In this document: positions 28,350 through 36,693 of the stretch, piece after piece
How the letters are laid out: each line of letters opens with the position of its first letter
Position numbering within the stretch: position 1 is the stretch's first letter
Assembly (NCBI RefSeq): GCF_000718785.1
Contig: NZ_JOCA01000028.1
Span: forward strand, 1-64,000
From: Streptomyces sp. NRRL WC-3626
Lineage (GTDB): Bacteria > Actinomycetota > Actinomycetes > Streptomycetales > Streptomycetaceae
Direction of reading: 5' to 3'
DNA: 64,000 bases
Made by a program: the position numbers and the translations under genes
Notes under the pieces: model-generated
Told to the model about the DNA's origin: nothing
The model's database searches: none
Seen by the model: only the letters and a program-made list of their open reading frames with translations

Positions 28350-29615
28350 GTGGCACCCACTGACGAAACCGGGCAGGCGGCCCGACACCCCACCACGCCC
28401 GGCGCGCCGCCGCCCGCCGGGCCCCCGACGCCCCCCATATCCGGGCCGGGCGCCCGTATGCCGCGCTGGCTGCCGCGCGCCATGGTGCTCGCCCTCACGC
28501 TGTACGCCGTGTTCCAGCTGGGCAACTGGGCCTTCCACCAGGTCATCGGCCTGCTGATCAACGTCCTCATCGCGTTCTTCCTGGCACTCGCCGTCGAGCC
28601 CGCGGTGAGCTGGATGGCCGCGCGCGGCGTCCGCCGGGGCCTGGGCACCTTCCTGGTCTTCCTCGGTGTGCTGATCGCGGCGGCCGGCTTCGTGACGCTG
28701 CTGGGGTCCATGCTGGCGGGACAGATCATCAAGATCGTCGAGGACTTCCCGGAGTATCTCGACTCCGTGATCAACTGGATCAACACGCACTTCCACACCG
28801 AGCTGCGGCGCGTGGACATCCAGGAGGGCCTGCTGCGCTCCGACTGGCTGCGCAACTATGTGCAGAACAGCGCCACCGGTGTTCTGGACGTGTCCGCGCA
28901 GGTCCTCGGCGGCCTCTTCCAACTGCTGACCATCGGTCTGTTCTCGTTCTACTTCGCCGCCGACGGTCCGCGGCTGCGGCGCACGGTCTGCTCCCTGCTG
29001 CCGCCGGCCCGGCAGGCCGAGGTGCTGCGCGCGTGGGAGATCGCCGTGAACAAGACGGGCGGCTACCTCTACTCGCGCGGGCTGATGGCACTGGCCTCCG
29101 GTCTGGCGCACTACGTCCTGCTGGAGTTCCTCGAGGTGCCCTACGCGCCCGTCCTCGCGGTGTGGGTGGGACTGGTGTCGCAGTTCATCCCCACCATCGG
29201 CACCTATCTCGCGGGCGCCCTGCCGATGCTGATCGCCTTCACGGTCGACCCCTGGTACGCGCTGTGGGTACTGATCTTCGTGGTGATCTACCAGCAGTTC
29301 GAGAACTACGTGCTGCAGCCCAAGCTGACCTCCAAGACCGTCGACATCCACCCGGCGGTCGCCTTCGGCTCGGTCGTCGCGGGCACCGCCCTGCTCGGTG
29401 CCGTCGGCGCGCTGATCGCCATCCCCGCCGTCGCCACCCTCCAGGCGTTCCTCGGCGCGTACGTGCGGCGGTACGACGTCACGGACGACCCCCGTGTACT
29501 CGGCCACCGCGGGGGCCCCGGCGGTGGGCCGGGCGCCCTCGCGCGCGTCCGCGGGCTGTGGGACCGCAGGCCCGGCGCGACCCGGCCCCGGGACGGGGGC
29601 ACCGGGACCTCCTGA
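28350..29615 (+). CDS. AI-2E/PerM-family membrane transporter
   Basis: A 421-residue polytopic protein of the AI-2E transporter superfamily. Around eight helices are seen, including LVLALTLYAVFQLGNW, LLINVLIAFFLALAVEP and the pair FIPTIGTYLAGALPMLIAF and NYVLQPKLTSKTVDIHPAVAF, which are the family's most conserved region. The large loop between helices 3 and 4 is as expected. Substrate is unknown; family members have been linked to quorum-signal export or sodium/proton exchange. The N-terminal 35 residues are Pro-rich. The GTG at 28350 follows GGGTGAG; ATG 28317 is possible. Confidence 0.85.
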   Translation: MAPTDETGQAARHPTTPGAPPPAGPPTPPISGPGARMPRWLPRAMVLALTLYAVFQLGNWAFHQVIGLLINVLIAFFLALAVEPAVSWMAARGVRRGLGTFLVFLGVLIAAAGFVTLLGSMLAGQIIKIVEDFPEYLDSVINWINTHFHTELRRVDIQEGLLRSDWLRNYVQNSATGVLDVSAQVLGGLFQLLTIGLFSFYFAADGPRLRRTVCSLLPPARQAEVLRAWEIAVNKTGGYLYSRGLMALASGLAHYVLLEFLEVPYAPVLAVWVGLVSQFIPTIGTYLAGALPMLIAFTVDPWYALWVLIFVVIYQQFENYVLQPKLTSKTVDIHPAVAFGSVVAGTALLGAVGALIAIPAVATLQAFLGAYVRRYDVTDDPRVLGHRGGPGGGPGALARVRGLWDRRPGATRPRDGGTGTS

Positions 29616-29664
29616 GGGCGGGCGCCCCGCGCGGCACACGGGACCGTGGTGCCGCGTGGTGCGC

Positions 29665-29691
29665 TTGACACGAAAATCGAACATCCATTCT
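29665..29691 (+). promoter_or_regulatory. recA promoter with LexA-type SOS box
   Basis: A consensus -35 TTGACA (29665-29670) is followed by GAACatccATTC (29679-29690), one base away from the Gram-positive/actinobacterial LexA box GAAC-N4-GTTC. The box overlaps the expected -10 position (CATTCT or TTCTCA), so LexA binding would block polymerase. It lies about 165 bases upstream of the recA ATG. lexA itself is at the right edge of this window. Confidence 0.75.
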
Positions 29692-29855
29692 CATGGAAGC
29701 GCCGGTGAGGCTCGACGGCAGGCGCTCTGCCCGGTTATCGGTAGATATGCACCCAGGTTATCCACAGGCTGGAGGTGCGTCGGGGCGCGTTGTCAGTGGC
29801 AGGCGTTAGCGTCTTTGACGTGAAGCGATCGACTCAAGCAAATCGGGTGGAACCC

Positions 29856-30974
29856 ATGGCAGGAACCGACCGCGAGAAGGCGCTCGACGCCGCGCTCGCA
29901 CAAATTGAACGGCAATTCGGCAAGGGCGCGGTCATGCGCATGGGCGACCGGTCGAAGGAGCCCATCGAGGTCATCCCGACCGGGTCGACCGCGCTCGACG
30001 TGGCCCTCGGCGTCGGCGGCCTGCCGCGCGGCCGTGTCATCGAGGTCTACGGCCCCGAGTCCTCCGGCAAGACGACCCTGACCCTGCACGCGGTGGCGAA
30101 CGCGCAGAAGGCCGGCGGCCAGGTCGCGTTCGTGGACGCGGAGCACGCCCTCGACCCCGAGTACGCGCAGAAGCTCGGCGTCGACATCGACAACCTGATC
30201 CTGTCCCAGCCGGACAACGGCGAGCAGGCCCTGGAGATCGTGGACATGCTGGTCCGCTCCGGCGCCCTCGACCTCATCGTCATCGACTCCGTCGCCGCGC
30301 TCGTCCCGCGTGCGGAGATCGAGGGCGAGATGGGTGACAGCCACGTGGGTCTGCAGGCCCGCCTGATGAGCCAGGCCCTGCGGAAGATCACCAGCGCGCT
30401 CAACCAGTCCAAGACCACCGCGATCTTCATCAACCAGCTCCGCGAGAAGATCGGCGTGATGTTCGGCTCCCCGGAGACCACGACCGGCGGCCGGGCGCTG
30501 AAGTTCTACGCCTCGGTGCGACTCGACATCCGACGCATCGAGACGCTGAAGGACGGCACCGACGCGGTCGGCAACCGCACCCGTGTCAAGGTCGTCAAGA
30601 ACAAGGTCGCGCCGCCCTTCAAGCAGGCCGAGTTCGACATCCTCTACGGCCAGGGCATCAGCCGCGAGGGCGGCCTGATCGACATGGGCGTGGAGCACGG
30701 CTTCGTCCGCAAGGCCGGCGCCTGGTACACGTACGAGGGCGACCAGCTCGGCCAGGGCAAGGAGAACGCGCGCAACTTCCTGAAGGACAACCCCGACCTC
30801 GCCAACGAGATCGAGAAGAAGATCAAGGAGAAGCTGGGCGTCGGCGTACGGCCGCAGGAGCCCGCCGCCGAGCAGGGAGCGGACGCCACGGGCACCGCCG
30901 CGGCCGAGCCGGCCGCCGTACCGGCCCCGGCGGCCAAGGCGACCAAGTCCAAGGCCGCGGCGGCCAAGAGCTGA
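29856..30974 (+). CDS. recA: Recombinase RecA
   Basis: A 372-residue RecA: strand exchange in homologous recombination and co-protease for LexA self-cleavage. Walker A is [10 protein letters not shown] (about residues 68-77), with [36 protein letters not shown] (Walker B, L1) and [19 protein letters not shown] (L2). The C-terminus is an Ala/Lys/Pro tail ([14 protein letters not shown]) typical of Streptomyces rather than the acidic tail of enterobacteria. Start ATG 29856 follows GGGTGG. recX starts 3 bases after the stop. Confidence 0.98.
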   Translation: MAGTDREKALDAALAQIERQFGKGAVMRMGDRSKEPIEVIPTGSTALDVALGVGGLPRGRVIEVYGPESSGKTTLTLHAVANAQKAGGQVAFVDAEHALDPEYAQKLGVDIDNLILSQPDNGEQALEIVDMLVRSGALDLIVIDSVAALVPRAEIEGEMGDSHVGLQARLMSQALRKITSALNQSKTTAIFINQLREKIGVMFGSPETTTGGRALKFYASVRLDIRRIETLKDGTDAVGNRTRVKVVKNKVAPPFKQAEFDILYGQGISREGGLIDMGVEHGFVRKAGAWYTYEGDQLGQGKENARNFLKDNPDLANEIEKKIKEKLGVGVRPQEPAAEQGADATGTAAAEPAAVPAPAAKATKSKAAAAKS

Positions 30975-30977
30975 CCC

Positions 30978-31763
30978 GTGACGCGACGAACCGACTGGGC
31001 CGAGTACGAGTTCGCCGCCTCCGGTGCACCACGGGGGAGGGGCATCGAGGGCGGCGACGGCCCGGCCGTGGACGGTGACACGGCGTACGACGGCATCACC
31101 GGCGGGGACGGCGGCCCCCGCGCCGGAGGTGGCGCACGGACGGGCGGCTCGCGTGACGGCGGGCCGCGCGGTGGACGCGGACGCAGACGCCGGAACTTCG
31201 GCGAGGCGGCCGCGGAGGACGGGGGAGCCTCCTCCTCGTCGAGGGCCGAGCGGGAGGAACCTCCGGCGGACCCGGTCGAGCGGGCGCGGGCGATCTGTCT
31301 GCGCCTGCTCACCGGGACCCCGCGCACCCGGAAACAGCTCGCCGACGCCCTCCGTAAGCGGGAGATCCCGGACGAGGCCGCCGAGGAGGTGCTGTCCCGG
31401 TTCGAGGAGGTCGGACTGATCAACGACGGTGCCTTCGCCGACGCCTGGGTGGAGTCCCGGCACCACGGCCGCGGTCTCGCCCGGCGCGCGCTCGCGCGGG
31501 AGCTGCGCACCAAGGGCGTCGACTCCACGCTGATCGACGCCGCCGTCTCCCAGCTCGACTCCGAGCAGGAGGAGGAGACCGCGCGCGAACTGGTCGCCCG
31601 TAAGCTCCGCGCCACCCGCGGCCTCGACCGCGACAAACGCCTGCGCCGCCTCGCCGGCATGCTCGCCCGCAAGGGCTACCCCGAGGGCCTCGCCCTGCGC
31701 GTCGTCCGACAGGCCCTGGAAGAGGAGGGCGAGGACACGGAGTCCCTCGACGAGGGCTTCTGA
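30978..31763 (+). CDS. recX: RecX regulatory protein
   Basis: A 261-residue modulator of RecA filaments. The RecX helical repeats occupy residues 95-245 (RARAICLRLLTGTPRTRKQLADALRKREIP, LINDGAFADAWVESRHHGRGLARRALARELRTKGV, LRRLAGMLARKGYPEGLALRVV). A roughly 90-residue Gly/Arg/Asp-rich head precedes them and makes the protein longer than common RecX (about 150-180). GTG start 3 bases after the recA stop, so co-transcription and coupling are expected, limiting RecX to a fraction of RecA. Confidence 0.92.
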   Translation: MTRRTDWAEYEFAASGAPRGRGIEGGDGPAVDGDTAYDGITGGDGGPRAGGGARTGGSRDGGPRGGRGRRRRNFGEAAAEDGGASSSSRAEREEPPADPVERARAICLRLLTGTPRTRKQLADALRKREIPDEAAEEVLSRFEEVGLINDGAFADAWVESRHHGRGLARRALARELRTKGVDSTLIDAAVSQLDSEQEEETARELVARKLRATRGLDRDKRLRRLAGMLARKGYPEGLALRVVRQALEEEGEDTESLDEGF

Positions 31764-31907
31764 CCCGAGAAAGCCTCGCCCCGACTGCTTCCAGCACCCA
31801 CGCCCCACGCGGGCGCCGGTGTCATCGGCATTCCTGGCCCTCCGCAGCCCCGCAACCCGCTCGCCCGCATCCGCGCCCCGGCAGGTCCCGGCACCAGACA
31901 GGCCCTG

Positions 31908-31925
31908 GCGGGCGCCGGCGCCCGC
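31908..31925. repeat. 18-bp perfect GC palindrome between recX and the rhodanese gene
   Basis: GCGGGCGCC-GGCGCCCGC is fully self-complementary and lies in the 262-base convergent gap between recX (+) and the rhodanese gene (-). It may stop transcription in both directions, although there is no T tract. Confidence 0.35.
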
Positions 31926-32025
31926 GGCAGTCCCGGTCTTCCGCAAGCGCGGAACACCCGGTCCGCAGGCCGGCGGGCATGGGAACCGCCGTCAGCGCGG
32001 GCGCGGACCCGTCCCCGGCGCGTGT

Positions 32026-32418
32026 CTAGACGGGCGCGGCTACGACCGGCAGCCCTGCCGCCCGCCAGGCCTGGAAGCCGTCCACCAGATCTGTGGCGCG
32101 GTGCAGACCCAGGCGGTGGAGGGATTCCGCCGCCAGGGTGGAGGCGTAGCCCTCGTTGCAGATCACGATCGCGCGCAGGTCATGACCCGTGGCTTCCGGG
32201 AGGCGGTGGCTGCCCCGTGGGTCCAGGCGCCACTCCAGTTCGTTGCGTTCGACCACGAGCGCGCCGGGAATGAGCCCGTCCCGCTCCCGCAGGGCGGCGT
32301 ACCGGATGTCCACCAGCACCGCCTCACCGGCGCGGCCGGCCTCGTACGCCTCCCGGGCTCCCACACGCTCGTAACCCGCGCGCACCCGCTCCAGCAACTC
32401 GTCGATGCCGATGCTCAC
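32026..32418 (-). CDS. Rhodanese-domain sulfurtransferase
   Basis: A 130-residue single-domain rhodanese. The active-site loop is CNEGYAS with the catalytic Cys near residue 88, preceded by LVDIRY (CH2A-like) and followed by LHRLGLHRATDLVDGFQAWRAAGLP. It carries sulfane sulfur from donors such as thiosulfate or persulfides. The GTG start overlaps the cysteine dioxygenase stop by GTGA, so the two proteins work in one cysteine/sulfur catabolic unit. Confidence 0.92.
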   Translation of the reverse strand: MSIGIDELLERVRAGYERVGAREAYEAGRAGEAVLVDIRYAALRERDGLIPGALVVERNELEWRLDPRGSHRLPEATGHDLRAIVICNEGYASTLAAESLHRLGLHRATDLVDGFQAWRAAGLPVVAAPV

Positions 32419-32948
32419 TGCCAGTCCTCCGGGCGTTCGACCTGTTCCAGGCGGAGAGTGTGGCCGCTGCGACTGTAGCGGCGGATCCGTGGCAGTGGCG
32501 GGTAGTAGGCGTGCACGGAGACCGCGTGTCGGTCCGGGGACTCGTTGAGGACCTCGTGGACGTGGTGCCGCCCGAAGGCGCGGCCCTGTCCGGCGCCCAG
32601 CCGGCGTTGCCGGTCCACGTCGTCCGTGAGTTCCAGGGTCTTCCAGCCGTCGGTGGGCAGCCGTGCGGCGAGCGAGTTCTCCTTCAGCTCGCCCGACGCG
32701 GTCATGAAGGCACCGAGGCTGTCGGCGTGGTCGTGCCAGCCGGTACCGGTGCCGGGCGGCCAGCCGATCAGCCAGGCCTCGCTGCCACCGGGCCCGTCGA
32801 GCCGCACCCAGGTGCGCCCCTCGGGGTCGAGCGGAAGGGACGCGATCAGTTCGGCGTCGGCGACGGTACGCCGGACGAAGTCGAGGAGTTCCGTCTGCGT
32901 GGGTGCGGAGGCGGAAGCCGGAACAGGGGAGGAGACAGACACGTGCAC
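32415..32948 (-). CDS. Cysteine dioxygenase
   Basis: A 177-residue cupin that oxidises cysteine to cysteine sulfinic acid. Iron ligands are visible: GWHDHADSLGAFMTASGEL gives the two His, and HHVHEVLN the third. This matches bacterial type I CDO; the Cys-Tyr cofactor position is not judged. The GTG at 32948 (or 32942) is chosen because the in-frame sequence upstream is taken up by a leader hairpin and the tail of a Cys-rich leader ORF; the frame itself is open to 33044. The stop overlaps the rhodanese start. Expression is probably set by the leader described separately. Confidence 0.88.
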   Translation of the reverse strand: MHVSVSSPVPASASAPTQTELLDFVRRTVADAELIASLPLDPEGRTWVRLDGPGGSEAWLIGWPPGTGTGWHDHADSLGAFMTASGELKENSLAARLPTDGWKTLELTDDVDRQRRLGAGQGRAFGRHHVHEVLNESPDRHAVSVHAYYPPLPRIRRYSRSGHTLRLEQVERPEDWQ

Positions 32949-32973
32949 CGTCCTGGAGAGGGTTCGCGAAACG

Positions 32974-32991
32974 CGCGCGCGGCGGCGCGCG
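32974..32991 (-). promoter_or_regulatory. GC hairpin in the cysteine dioxygenase leader
   Basis: On the transcribed strand CGCGCGC-CGCC-GCGCGCG folds into a 7-bp all-GC stem followed by GTTT, between the leader-peptide stop and the dioxygenase start. It sits where an attenuator or translation-blocking stem would be. The T tract is too weak for a sure terminator. Confidence 0.45.
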
Positions 32992-33012
32992 GAGAAGGGA
33001 GAGGAACGCGAA

Positions 33013-33060
33013 TCAGCAGGACGGGCGACACACGCAGCCCGCATAGCGGACGAGGTCCAT
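33013..33060 (-). CDS. Cysteine-rich leader peptide (attenuator candidate)
   Basis: A 15-codon ORF, MDLVRYAGCVCRPSC then TGA, with three Cys codons (TGC, TGT, TGC) at 9, 11 and 15. The ATG is preceded by GGAGGG at 5-base distance, one of the better ribosome sites in the window. It lies 64 bases upstream of the cysteine dioxygenase start. The pattern (M/V)DLxRxxxxxCR resembles short leader peptides of Streptomyces sulfur operons, and Cys-rich short ORFs upstream of sulfur genes act as cysteine-responsive attenuators in mycobacteria. Stalling at Cys codons when Cys-tRNA is scarce would change folding of the following stem. Translation is inferred from sequence only. Confidence 0.7.
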   Translation of the reverse strand: MDLVRYAGCVCRPSC

Positions 33061-33106
33061 ATGGACCCTCCGCCACAGGTGCACGCAGGTGTCGGTCACG
33101 AGGCGG

Positions 33107-33136
33107 AGTACACCACGGGGCCGCACACCGATTCAA
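33107..33136 (-). promoter_or_regulatory. Probable promoter of the leader-cysteine dioxygenase-rhodanese operon
   Basis: On the minus strand TTGAAT (33136-33131) and TGTACT (33112-33107) are 18 bases apart. A start near 33100 gives a 5' UTR of about 40 bases before the leader peptide ATG. It lies between two copies of CCATATGGAC. Confidence 0.4.
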
Positions 33137-33141
33137 CTCAA

Positions 33142-33168
33142 CGTCACCATATGGACGGCGTGGTGACG
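33142..33168 (-). terminator. Hairpin after the FAD monooxygenase
   Basis: CGTCACCA and TGGTGACG form a perfect 8-bp stem around an 11-base loop, directly after the monooxygenase stop. It probably ends that transcript, although there is no T tract. Confidence 0.45.
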
Positions 33169-33169
33169 C

Positions 33170-34777
33170 TCAGCGCGATCCGGCCCCCGCGTCGGCCGTG
33201 GCCTCCGCCGTCGCGGGACCGCCCAGGGCCGCCTCCGCCGCCGTGTACAGATCCGCCGGGCGGACCCCGCTCAGCGCCGTCACCAGGTGACCGTCGGGGC
33301 GTACCAGGAGCACGGTGTGGGCGGCCGCGCCCGGATAGCTCTCGGCGACCAGCAGTTCCGCCCGGTGCGGCAGCGCCGAGACGGCCGCCGCCAGCCGGGG
33401 CATGATCCCGGCGGACACCCAGTGCCGGCGCTCCCACACACCCGTCCCGGGCGCGATCAGCACCGCCAGCAGCGCGCCCCGGCCGAGCCGGTCCCGCAGC
33501 CGGACGAAGGTGCCGTCCTCCGCCGTGACCCGGACGTCCGTCACCGCCGAACCGGGAGCCGTCCCGATGGAGACCTGGCCCTCCAGCCCGTCCGGGGTGA
33601 GCGGCGAGGAGGCGTACGTCCCCGGAGCGCCCAGCGCGCCCCGCCCCAGATGGCCGTCCGTCAGCAGGGTGTCGTTCCCGCGCGCGGAGCCGGGAACGTA
33701 GGAGCGCAGCCCTCCGCCGCCGCGCACCAGCGGCAGCGCCTGGTCGGCGGCGCGCAGCCGGGCGGAGACGATCGCGCGGCGCTCGGTCTGGTAGCTGTCG
33801 AGCAGCGCCTCGTGCGGGCCGTGGTGCCAGGCCAGCGCCAGCTTCCAGGCGAGGTTGTCGGCGTCACGGAGCCCCTCCTCCAGCCCGTGCGTGCCCAGCG
33901 CGCCGAGCAGATGGGCGGCGTCCCCGGCGAGGAACACCCGGTCGGCCCGCCAGCGCCGGGCGAGCCGGTGGTGGACCGTGTGCACACCGGTGTCCAGCAG
34001 TTCGTACGGCGGTGTCTGGCCGCCCGTCCAGCCGGCCAGGGTCTCGCGGACCCGGCCCAGCAGCAGTTCGGGCGTGACCAGGTCCTTGCCCGGCGGCAGC
34101 AGCCAGTCCAGCCGCCACACCCCGTCCGGCAGCGGACGCGCGCTGATCTCGCCGGCCGAGGGGCCGGACGTACGCCACGGCGGCGAGCGGTGCAGCAGTG
34201 CCTCGTCGTACCAGGGAAGGTCGGTGCGCAGGGCGGCCACGGCGTGACGTTCCACCGCGGTGCGGCCGGGGAAGCGGATGTCCTGGAGTTTGCGCACGGT
34301 CGAGCGCGGGCCGTCGCAGCCGACCAGGTAGCTGCCGCGCCACCAGGTGCCGGTGGCGCCCCGGGTGTGGGCGGTGACGCCCGACGGTTCCTGTTCCATG
34401 CTGTCCAGCCTGCTGTCCACGGCGATCCTGACGAGCCGTTCACCGGCCAGGGCCGCGCGCAGCGCATCCGTCAGCACGTGCTGGGCGATGTGCAGGGGAG
34501 CGGGATCGGCGTCGCCGAAGACGGCCTCGGACGTCACCTGCTTGCGCCGCATCGACCGCCATCCGGCCCAGCGGACCCCGGCGTACGCGAGCGGCACACC
34601 GGTCAGCCGCTCCATGAGCGCGGCGGTCTCCTCGCGCAGGACGACGGTCCGCGCCGGGCGGGGTTCGTCCTTGCCCGGCCCTTCGTCGAGGACCACGCTC
34701 GGTACTTCCTGGCGTGCCAGGGCCAGTGCGAGCGTGAGTCCGACGGGCCCCGCTCCGACGATGATCACCGGGTCCAC
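33170..34777 (-). CDS. FAD-dependent aromatic-type monooxygenase
   Basis: A 535-residue flavoprotein of the PheA/TfdB (phenol/polyketide hydroxylase) group. The Rossmann motif is VIIVGAGPVGLTLALALARQ at the N-terminus, with the second motif GCDGPRSTVRK (DG) near 165 and FLAGDAAHLLGALGTHGLEEGLRDADNLAWKL (GD motif) near 285-320. A thioredoxin-like C-terminal domain is present but without a clear redox CxxC. Such enzymes hydroxylate aromatic rings with NAD(P)H and O2; the substrate is unknown and no pathway genes sit beside it. The GTG at 34777 follows AGGGGG and starts at the Rossmann strand; the open frame upstream to 35152 is not conserved-looking. Confidence 0.85.
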   Translation of the reverse strand: MDPVIIVGAGPVGLTLALALARQEVPSVVLDEGPGKDEPRPARTVVLREETAALMERLTGVPLAYAGVRWAGWRSMRRKQVTSEAVFGDADPAPLHIAQHVLTDALRAALAGERLVRIAVDSRLDSMEQEPSGVTAHTRGATGTWWRGSYLVGCDGPRSTVRKLQDIRFPGRTAVERHAVAALRTDLPWYDEALLHRSPPWRTSGPSAGEISARPLPDGVWRLDWLLPPGKDLVTPELLLGRVRETLAGWTGGQTPPYELLDTGVHTVHHRLARRWRADRVFLAGDAAHLLGALGTHGLEEGLRDADNLAWKLALAWHHGPHEALLDSYQTERRAIVSARLRAADQALPLVRGGGGLRSYVPGSARGNDTLLTDGHLGRGALGAPGTYASSPLTPDGLEGQVSIGTAPGSAVTDVRVTAEDGTFVRLRDRLGRGALLAVLIAPGTGVWERRHWVSAGIMPRLAAAVSALPHRAELLVAESYPGAAAHTVLLVRPDGHLVTALSGVRPADLYTAAEAALGGPATAEATADAGAGSR

Positions 34778-35007
34778 GGCGCGTCGCCCCCTGCTCGAAG
34801 TGACGCCTGAAGGGACGTGGAGGAACAGGAAGATGGAGCAGGGTGCACGATCACAGAACGTATGCAACCTATTGCCGGTGCTTGCGTCAAGTGACCGTAG
34901 GCCACTGGTGATCATGAAGTGGGGCGAAGCCGTCCCAGCACATGACTGTTCATCACATGAGCCCGGCGCGCACCGCTCCTCCGTACCGCCGGGGCCGTCC
35001 GGCGACT

Positions 35008-35054
35008 CGACATGACTGTGGCCCGCCGGGACACGGCGGGCCACAGTCATGTCG
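35008..35054. terminator. 21-bp perfect hairpin at the end of gluD
   Basis: A perfect 21-bp stem from CGACATGACTGTGGCCC with a five-base loop GGACA. It starts 16 bases beyond the gluD stop (minus strand) and lies between gluD and the monooxygenase promoter region. The very stable stem without T tract is typical of Streptomyces terminators. Confidence 0.75.
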
Positions 35055-35069
35055 TACGTCGGAGGGGCG

Positions 35070-35972
35070 CTACTTCTCCGCACCGGTGGCGAACGTGCCG
35101 CCGACCTCGCCCGCGTTGAGCTCGTCGACGTCGTCCACGCCGAGCACCGCACCCGTGCTGCGCTTGCTGCGGCGCAGGCGTCCCTCGAGCCAGGAGGCGA
35201 ACGAGGTGAGGAGGAAGTTGAGGACGATGTAGATGATCGCCACCACGATGAAGCTCTGGACGACGTTGGCGTAGTTGGCCGCCAGCGTGCCGCGCGAGTT
35301 CAGCAGCTCGGTGAAGCCGAGCATGACGCCGCCGAGCGCGGTGTCCTTCACGATGACGACCAGCTGGCTGACGATCGCCGGGAGCATCACCGTGACGGCC
35401 TGCGGCAGCAGGATGCTGCCCATCACCTGGCTCTTGCGCAGACCGATGGCCTGGGCCGCCTCGGACTGGCCCTTGGGGAGGGAGAGGATGCCGGCCCGGA
35501 CCACCTCGGCGAGGACCGAGGCGTTGTAGAGCACCAGGCCGGTGACGACCGCGTACAGCGGACGGTCCGCGCTGGAGACGTCCGTGGACCGGGCGAAGAA
35601 CTCGTTGGCGAACAGCATCAGCAGCAGGACCGGGATGGCTCGGAAGAACTCCACCACCACGGCGGCCGGTCCCCGCACCCACCGGTGGTCCGACATCCGG
35701 GCGATGCCGAGCACCGCACCCAGCGGGAGGGCGATGACCATGGCCAGCGCCGCCGCCTTCAGCGTGTCCGCGAGGCCGGGCAGCAGATAGGTCGTCCACG
35801 CCTCGGACTGGGTGAACGGCTTCCACAGGGACCACTCGAGCTGGCCCTTGTCGTCCATCGTCTTGTAGACCCACCACAGGACGAGGGCCAGGACGGCGAC
35901 GAAGACGACCGAGAGGATGACATTGCGCCGCTTGGCCCGGGGGCCGGGGGCGTCGTACAGAACGGAGGTCAC
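35070..35972 (-). CDS. gluD: Glutamate ABC transporter permease GluD
   Basis: A 300-residue inner-membrane permease of the HisMQ/GluCD family. A first helix NVILSVVFVAVLALVLWWVY is followed by the permease core with the EAA loop ILAEVVRAGILSLPKGQSEAAQAIGLRKSQVMGSILLPQA. Five helices are expected. A charged C-terminal tail of about 40 residues follows. The GTG start overlaps the gluC stop (GTGA). Works with GluC as heterodimer, GluA ATPase and GluB binding protein. Confidence 0.93.
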   Translation of the reverse strand: MTSVLYDAPGPRAKRRNVILSVVFVAVLALVLWWVYKTMDDKGQLEWSLWKPFTQSEAWTTYLLPGLADTLKAAALAMVIALPLGAVLGIARMSDHRWVRGPAAVVVEFFRAIPVLLLMLFANEFFARSTDVSSADRPLYAVVTGLVLYNASVLAEVVRAGILSLPKGQSEAAQAIGLRKSQVMGSILLPQAVTVMLPAIVSQLVVIVKDTALGGVMLGFTELLNSRGTLAANYANVVQSFIVVAIIYIVLNFLLTSFASWLEGRLRRSKRSTGAVLGVDDVDELNAGEVGGTFATGAEK

Positions 35973-36646
35973 CGCTTCACCGCCAGTCGCTTGCTCAGCC
36001 AGTTGAGGAACAGGCCGGTGGGCAGGGTCAGTACCACGAACCCGAAGGCGAAGACCGCGCCGATGAGCAGCGTCTGTGCCTCGTTCTCGATCATTTCCTT
36101 CATCAGCAGCGCGGCCTCCGCCACACCGATGGTGGCCGCCACCGTCGTGTTCTTGGTCAGCGCGATCAGTACGTTCGCCAGCGGACCGATCACCGAGCGG
36201 AACGCCTGCGGCAGCACGATCAGGCTGAGGACCTGCGTGAAGTTCAGCCCGAGCGCGCGGGCCGCCTCGGCCTGCCCGACGGGCACGGTGTTGATGCCGG
36301 AGCGCAGCGCCTCGCAGACGAAGGCCGCCGTGTAGGCGATCAGACCGAGCACCGCGAGACGGAAGCCCTGGAGCGCGAAGTCGTCCGGCGCTCCCATGGT
36401 GACGCCGAAGATGTCGGCGAGACCGAGCGAGGTGAAGACGATGATCACGGTCAGCGGGATGTTCCGGACGATGTTCACGTAGACGGTGCCGAACCACCGC
36501 ATCAGCGGAACGGGGCTGACCCGCATCGCCGCGAGCAGGGTGCCCCAGATCAGGGAGCCGACGCCCGAGAACACGGTGAGCTTCACCGTCATCCAGAACG
36601 CGCCCAACAGCGTTGGGTCGTCATAGTCAGAAATAAAGTCGAACAC
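35969..36646 (-). CDS. gluC: Glutamate ABC transporter permease GluC
   Basis: A 225-residue permease subunit. The EAA loop is CEALRSGINTVPVGQAEAARALGLNFTQVLSLIVLPQAFR, and the helices include FWMTVKLTVFSGVGSLIWGTLLAAM and AVFAFGFVVLTLPTGLFLNWL. GTG start with GGGAG at 3-bases-plus spacing. The stop is coupled to gluD. A strong hairpin separates it from gluB upstream. Confidence 0.93.
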   Translation of the reverse strand: MFDFISDYDDPTLLGAFWMTVKLTVFSGVGSLIWGTLLAAMRVSPVPLMRWFGTVYVNIVRNIPLTVIIVFTSLGLADIFGVTMGAPDDFALQGFRLAVLGLIAYTAAFVCEALRSGINTVPVGQAEAARALGLNFTQVLSLIVLPQAFRSVIGPLANVLIALTKNTTVAATIGVAEAALLMKEMIENEAQTLLIGAVFAFGFVVLTLPTGLFLNWLSKRLAVKR

Positions 36647-36693
36647 GATCTCCCGCGCTTCCGGGTGTGTGGCCTACGTGGCGGACGCGGCGC

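Noticed and set aside
31764..32025. A coding region between recX and the rhodanese gene
   Set aside because: Only shadow frames across the convergent gap; it contains GC palindromes consistent with termination.
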